A stretch of DNA of 64,000 nucleotides from Neckera pumila. Its lineage: Eukaryota; Streptophyta; Bryopsida; Hypnales; Neckeraceae. Position 1 is the first letter of the stretch, and each line of letters begins with the position of its first letter. The translations under genes and the position numbers were made by a program. Positions 58,592 through 64,000 of the stretch are shown in pieces. Where the stretch lies: the NCBI GenBank assembly GCA_963969595.1, contig OZ018413.1, positions 4,926,711 to 4,990,710 of the forward strand, written 5' to 3'. The notes under the pieces are model-generated. The model was given only the letters and a program-made list of their open reading frames with translations, did no database searches and was not told where the DNA came from.

Positions 58592-61393
58592 CTAGCTAAT
58601 ACGGAGTATAGGCGGAAAAAAGCCACTGTTTGAGTCGTTTGACCATCCACCACCGGAGCTGTTCATGGATTAAAACTGGGTCTGTGCATTGATTAGCTCC
58701 CACTCAGATGAGATGATTCCCTCCCAGTTGTCCTTCCTGTGGAGCTATTTATTAGGGTCGGCTTTCGAAGATAACATTCCAAAGATAACGCTGCCATTAG
58801 GAAAAGGGAAGTTCCAAGTTTTGACTTCCGAGACTCCAACTTTGAAAGTCGTGCGACCCGGTCTGGCTACAGGAATGAACCCGGACCAGCAGAACATACG
58901 GCAGGTAACAAGACATCAGTTACAGTATCGACCGTCTTTCTCGAATTCAAATCCAATTTAATAAGCACTTACTACAATTGTATAGCAGTCCTACTAGAGC
59001 TTGTTCCGAAATGAACTATGTGTGATGGTGCTAGTATTTGTGTTGAAGAGTCTTCTCAAATATCAGCAATTCAGTGGTAAAAGCTCATTGTGACACGCCG
59101 TAAAGGACAACTCCGTGAAGCCAGTGAGTCGTCTTGGATGTTGCCCACCCGGCCCAACAATGTCAACGTGTAGCTCCTCACAAACTGCAAAAGAAGACCT
59201 CGGGTGCGGGGAATGCGGAACACTTGTCTCATCTGAATGCACTGTAAGGTAAAGTTAAAAATGGAAGGCTGCTTTGATTCATATGATTCATTGAAAGCTC
59301 ATCAATTCTCAATAATGAAGAGGACATTATATGTGCCTGCCCGGCCAGACTCAAAGAAGGATCCACACTGCTTTTGAGAATCCTGGAAGTTGGAATGGAG
59401 CGCTCACTGTGAATGAATGAGTGTTGTGTAAAGGTGGAGCAAGGGCACCGACCCAACATCCACTGGGCAACTCGGTAAGGGGAGTCACTGTTTTGATTTT
59501 TCACACACAAAATGTAATTACTGTGGGTTCAAATTTACTGAGACAGGAATATGCACATACACCGTGCATAACACTATTGACTAGATGTAGAAGCGTTCTT
59601 CTCTTTTAACTTGCAGTGAAGAGAGTCCAAATATCTTGGAAGATATGTTCTCCCAAAGCATGAGGTGGCCTAATTTCCTAGGCTCAATCTTCCTATACTC
59701 TAGGGTCTTCAACGTATATACTCTTGGGTCTGCAACGAAGGTTGCAAAATATTTGTAAGTACAAAGGTCTCTTCCACGAGTTTAATATATAATTTTTGCA
59801 GTGGAAAGGGACTTTCTCTGTAACTCAGATTCTTGGTGCAGTTGAATACTTTTACTGAATCCCTATTCTGTAGCAAATCTTTCAGTTAACTTCTAGACCA
59901 GTTGTCCTTTCTCTTCCAGAACAACAGATTAGAATATGGAAGAACGAAGCGAGGCGGCAGGAAGTATCCTGGGAAGTAGCATTGTCAAATTATTCATGCT
60001 ACTTGGAGCCATTTGGATCCAAGAATCCTGAAAACAACGTTGTCTAATGATAAAGAGGGATAGAAAATCTTTCTTCTAGAATGTTAGGTATTCTGTAAGC
60101 ATATGCAATTGGAAGCCAGGTAGACGAACAACCTCCATGTTCTGTTTTTTGTCTCATGTTCGTTGTCTCCAATACTCAATGATTTGGATAATTTCCACAA
60201 GTTAGTTGAATTGTACTAAGTGAAAGGACTTTGAAGGAAAAGCCCATACCACTACTCATGCACAAGAATTCCAACAGGCATGATGCAAATGTAGAATTTT
60301 ACAGGCATGCAATTACAGTCATTGCCAAAAAGATGTAATTGTCTACACCCTCATTATCTCTTTGTTTACTTTGCTACACCACTCATGAAACCCAGCCAGC
60401 CTAGAGTCTCTGCATCACCACTGCCATACTCTCTCACTCAACATTCATTCCATCATAAGGCAACCGTATAATACGACCCTTTCCCTGATCTCCTTTGTGG
60501 GGTGCACAGAATCTCAATTCCATAATCATTGACTGCGCCCTGCTCAGTAACTTCTGCCAGCAAAAGGGCCACGTCAATCTCGCAACAATGGATGAACACA
60601 TCACATCGTTTGGTGCCTCATCTGGCTAACTCCCATCCAATAGCAGTTGAAACTCTCAACTACAATAATGCAACTCAGGTCTATTTCTGACCTCCACTAT
60701 CATTCAAAACTCTACTGTAGAAGACAAAAAAAAACCCTCCGGAAGACACGTCGGAAAGGATGGCACAGTAAAGCTCTCCAATGATGAACGCGACATCCTA
60801 GAACATTTTGATCTCCGTGAAGATTCCTTCCACATAATAATTCAAAAGAGCACACGACTGAGGCTTCATTTGAGTCCCAAAAAAAGAAATAGGAGTATGA
60901 ATTGAGGCTCAAAGCGTAGAGTGTACGTCAATCATGCATTTCATGTACTGGAAGGGTAATACAACAAATGTTGAGGAGCCTGAACCTCAGGAATGATCAA
61001 CTGGTCTGTCTGTACAGATTGATTCAGTCCGTCCGAGCTAAAACAATGAGACGGGTCCTCCGTAGGTACAATCATGAAATTTATTGAATTTATGATAGAG
61101 ATTGTTAGGCTCTGACTGATCGACGACCCCGCCACATAATTCTTATAATTGCTAGCTAGATTCTAGATCGAGGAGCTGTCCAGAGCCGGAGATGCATGCA
61201 TGCAAATAACATGCTGCTGCAGCAGTTGGCACAACAGAGGCAATATACCTCAAAAACTATTGAGTGACTCGGTTGAAAATTGGAGGATGGAGTGAGGATT
61301 GATTGTTCTCAAAGCTTTGCTATGAGGCAGCGTCGGAATCGATCAGCATTTGGAGATTTGGCTGTTGATCAGTCTGTCTGATACTCCATCTCA
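58592..61393. other. intergenic region downstream of CslA
   Basis: No recognised gene. A plus-strand frame around 58689-58919 ends at a donor-like CGGCAG|GTAACA and could be an exon fragment, but no family was recognised. The part next to 61394 is the presumed CslA 3'UTR on the minus strand. Confidence 0.4.
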
Positions 61394-63782
61394 TTATGAG
61401 TACGCGGGGACGAAGGTGCCGACATAGCCCACGCCCATGATCAGAAAGGCGCATGATTGCAAGAACAAGTACACGAAGAAGTGGTTGCGACCCTGGAAGT
61501 AAAAGTCGTACACGGCGCAAAACATCAAGAATCCTCCAGTCCAAAGCTCCAAAATGTGTAACCTGCAATCCAAGCCAAACCCCCAAGGTCCACCCCAGTT
61601 CAATGTTAATCAACTCGTCACACAAATCCAAACACTAAACATCACAATAATCAAACCTCTTACCTATCTACACAGGACAATGCCTGACTAAGTAGATTTG
61701 TGAAGATTGGGAGAATTAGGGTTTGGGGGGAATGACAATTCACCTCTCAGACATTTTCCAGCCGCGAGCCAGCAAGTTGCTGGCAACACGCTGCAGGGTG
61801 TACTTCTTCCCGTACTTGGCAGACCTATACTTCATTAGGTTTCCGAGTTTCTCAGTCACCACCCACTCGTTCACATTCCCGATGTCCAACAATCCGATGA
61901 TCGTCGCCTTCGTCCGGTGCAACGACATCACATTCTCAAACACGATCCAGAACACGAGCAAGTGCAAAGATCTGCAACACCAGTTCAATCACATTGTCAG
62001 AATTTCACCGGCTATGGAGGTACCAGAGCGAGAATGTGATGGCGAGAGTGGCGGTGTGCGTACTTGGGCGTGGTGATGGCGTTCAAGAGCGTGATGATCG
62101 AGGGCACATACACCGCTCCCCAGAAAGGCAAATCGACTTCGGGTACCAACACCGACGCGGGGATGATTACACAGTAAAACGTGAACGTCACAATATGCGC
62201 CACAATCTTACGCACGAAGAAAAACGCGTAGATCATGTGCAACCTCTTCCAAAGCTTCAACTTCTTGCTCTTGAGGATGGTGGGGAGCACCTTGCGCATG
62301 AGATTGGCTGGGCCACACGACCACCTGTGCTGTTGGAAGCGGAATGCCTTGAACGTGCTGGGAAGCTCATTCTTCACCTCAAGGTCATGCAAATAAACAA
62401 ACTTCCATCCGCACAAACCAGCACGCACGGCCAAGTCCATGTCCTCAACAGTGGTTCTGTCGTTCCAGCCTCCAGCTTCCTCCATGGCACGGATGCGCCA
62501 CACGCCGGCTGTGCCATTGAAGCCGAAGAATCCGTAAGTGGCAGAGCCCACACGCTGCTCAACTGAGAAATGGTAATTCAAGGAAACCTCTTGCATCTTC
62601 GTCATCAAGCACTCGTTGCCATTCACTGCACCAAGAAAAGTGCCCCACGTACCCAGTTAGAATTCATTCACATCGACCTAGCTGAAAGTTCTCGTGGATC
62701 ACGTCATTTCGTACTAGAATGGGATCAGACACCGACATTCGGTCTTAAGATTCCATTACGTGAGGTCCAATCATCCCGCCTGGGCATGTCAGACTGCTGC
62801 AAGCGCCTTGTCAGGGGGCTCGTAACTCGATTCACATGTAAAAGCTCTGTCTTTGACAGCTGCCCATGAGGACGCCAGGGATAGAGTTTTTAACGTTTCC
62901 AATCATGGAGTATAGAAAGCTGGAAGTGCTAAGAGTCTATCTAGGACGATGTTGTTGTTGTTTGCAAATGCACTTGCTCTGACTAGATATGAGGGGGACA
63001 AGGAACTGTACCGAATTTCCAGCGGGCCTGGACAAGCGCGAGTTGCGGGTTGTGAACGAGGAACGGAACCGTTCGCCACAAGAAATCGGGCTCAGGCTGG
63101 AAGTCAGCATCGAAAATGGCCACATGCTCACAAGTAGCAACATACCCGTGCTTCATGCCCTGCTTCAAGGCGCCAGCTTTGTAGCCCTTTCGGTTGGACC
63201 GGGTCTCGTACTTGATGTTGATGCCCTTGCTAGCCCAACGCTGCACCTCCATTTGGACCAATTCCTGCAACCACCACAAGGAATGGATCATGAGCTACTC
63301 CATCCCAGTGAACCACCATCCCAGTACGCGATTCTCATCAATTACTGCATCCCCCACTTGGAATTTGTTCCTACCTTGGTGGTTTGATCCGTGGAGTCAT
63401 CCAGCACTTGGATGATGATCCGATCCGCAGGCCAGGAAAGTCCACAGGCCGCTTGAATCGACAACTGGTACACCTCCCTCTCGTTAAACATGGGAATCTG
63501 CACCAGCACCATGGGGTAGGACGAGTTCCCGAACTCCAAGTCATCCCGAATGGGCTCAAACTTGTACACCGTTTCCGGCTTCCGGCCCAGGAGCTTCACG
63601 AACACCATCACCCCACACATGAACATGCGCTCCACGAACAGCATTGTGACCATGACCAGGCACATGTTGATCGCGAATTGCAGCAAAGGGGCCACAATGG
63701 GCGCCCTCACGTCCAACCACAGCTTCAGCAGCTGATCGAACACCGCGGATATCGATCCCACGCCCACCATCGCCTCCGCCAT
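61394..63782 (-). CDS. CSLA: CslA glucomannan 4-beta-mannosyltransferase
   Basis: Golgi GT2 glycosyltransferase of the cellulose-synthase-like A family; it builds the beta-1,4-mannan or glucomannan backbone from GDP-mannose and GDP-glucose. Exons: 63375-63782, 63012-63264, 62064-62625, 61744-61971 and 61394-61562, with introns of 110, 386, 92 and 181 bp, all GT...AG and all frame-preserving. This gives 539 residues, the normal family length. Catalytic motifs are intact: DDSTD (about 128-132), DAD in IFDADFQP (188-190), VEDMD (about 280-284) and QQHRW (318-322). A membrane segment lies near residues 35-57. Several more lie between about 355 and 410 and in the last 60 residues, ending [19 protein letters not shown] across the exon 3/4 junction and [11 protein letters not shown] in exon 4 are typical of CslA rather than CslC. 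The start is the ATG at 63780-63782. No frameshift or premature stop was seen. Confidence 0.95.
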
Positions 63783-64000
63783 CTCGACAAACGCGGCGTC
63801 TCACCCTCCAATCCCACTCCTGGGCTACCCCGAAAGGCCAAGCACCACCAACACAGAACTAGCTAGATCGTACTAGCCTTCCCGCAAGCAGGAAGTTACC
63901 GAATTGGGGCACCACATGAGAGCTAGCTCGCTCAGACTGACATATCGATCGAACTTCGACTGATCAGACCTTACTAGACAACCCAATTGGGTGCTAGAGA
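63783..64000 (-). promoter_or_regulatory. 5' flank of CslA, incomplete
   Basis: Presumed 5'UTR and proximal promoter of the minus-strand CslA gene, cut by the window edge. No clear TATA box or regulatory motif was identified. Confidence 0.35.

Noticed and set aside
1..64000. Bacterial-type features such as operons, CRISPR arrays or phage genes
   Set aside because: Spliced plant genes, long AT-rich non-coding stretches and eukaryotic transposons rule out a prokaryotic reading. No regularly spaced CRISPR-like repeats were seen.

Overview
The window looks like nuclear DNA of a land plant. It is AT-rich and gene-poor, and its coding islands are GC-richer than their surroundings. Introns are spliceosomal (GT...AG), and the two recognisable genes are plant families: an AMT2-type ammonium transporter and a cellulose-synthase-like A (CslA) glucomannan synthase, both on the minus strand. 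Low gene density and many layers of small transposons suggest a medium to large genome. I cannot name the species; a seed-free plant is possible but not proven.

Layout. From 1 to 6 kb lies repeat-rich DNA with two copies of a TTAA-flanked non-coding transposon family. From 6.3 to 8.3 kb there is a credible unrecognised four-exon plus-strand gene (161 aa) with a TATA-like box, a chloroplast-transit-like N-terminus, phase-matched introns and an AATAAA signal. From 10.5 to 13.0 kb lies the three-exon AMT2 gene, whose middle exon carries a frameshift at a 21-bp local duplication. From 13 to 35 kb there is intergenic DNA with a 1.1-kb CACTA element, several small inverted-repeat elements and possible gene fragments. 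From 35.4 to 39.8 kb is a nest of TTAA elements and a Stowaway-like element. From 40.2 to 43.0 kb is a shrunken Copia LTR retrotransposon. From 43 to 53 kb follow a CACTA MITE, foldback elements, a long hairpin, a Tourist-like MITE and two more TTAA elements. From 53.2 to 57.5 kb is a 4.36-kb TG...CA insertion with a 5-bp target duplication inside a foldback element. From 61.4 to 63.8 kb lies an intact five-exon CslA gene (539 aa).

The most interesting signal is the TTAA family: eight roughly 0.9-kb copies, about 11-12% of the window, with ends CCCCTAAAGG...CCTTTAGGGG bounded by TTAA. One copy has a paralogous empty site in the same window carrying a single TTAA. TTAA targeting is the hallmark of piggyBac (and Kolobok) transposases, not of the transposon superfamilies usual in plants. 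No transposase is encoded here, so any autonomous partner must lie elsewhere.

The genes show no sign of working together. AMT2 would move ammonium across the plasma membrane, CslA would make mannan in the Golgi, and the 161-aa protein may act in the plastid. Coordinates of the spliced genes come from hand-read splice sites and protein-family similarity; transcript evidence is not available here.
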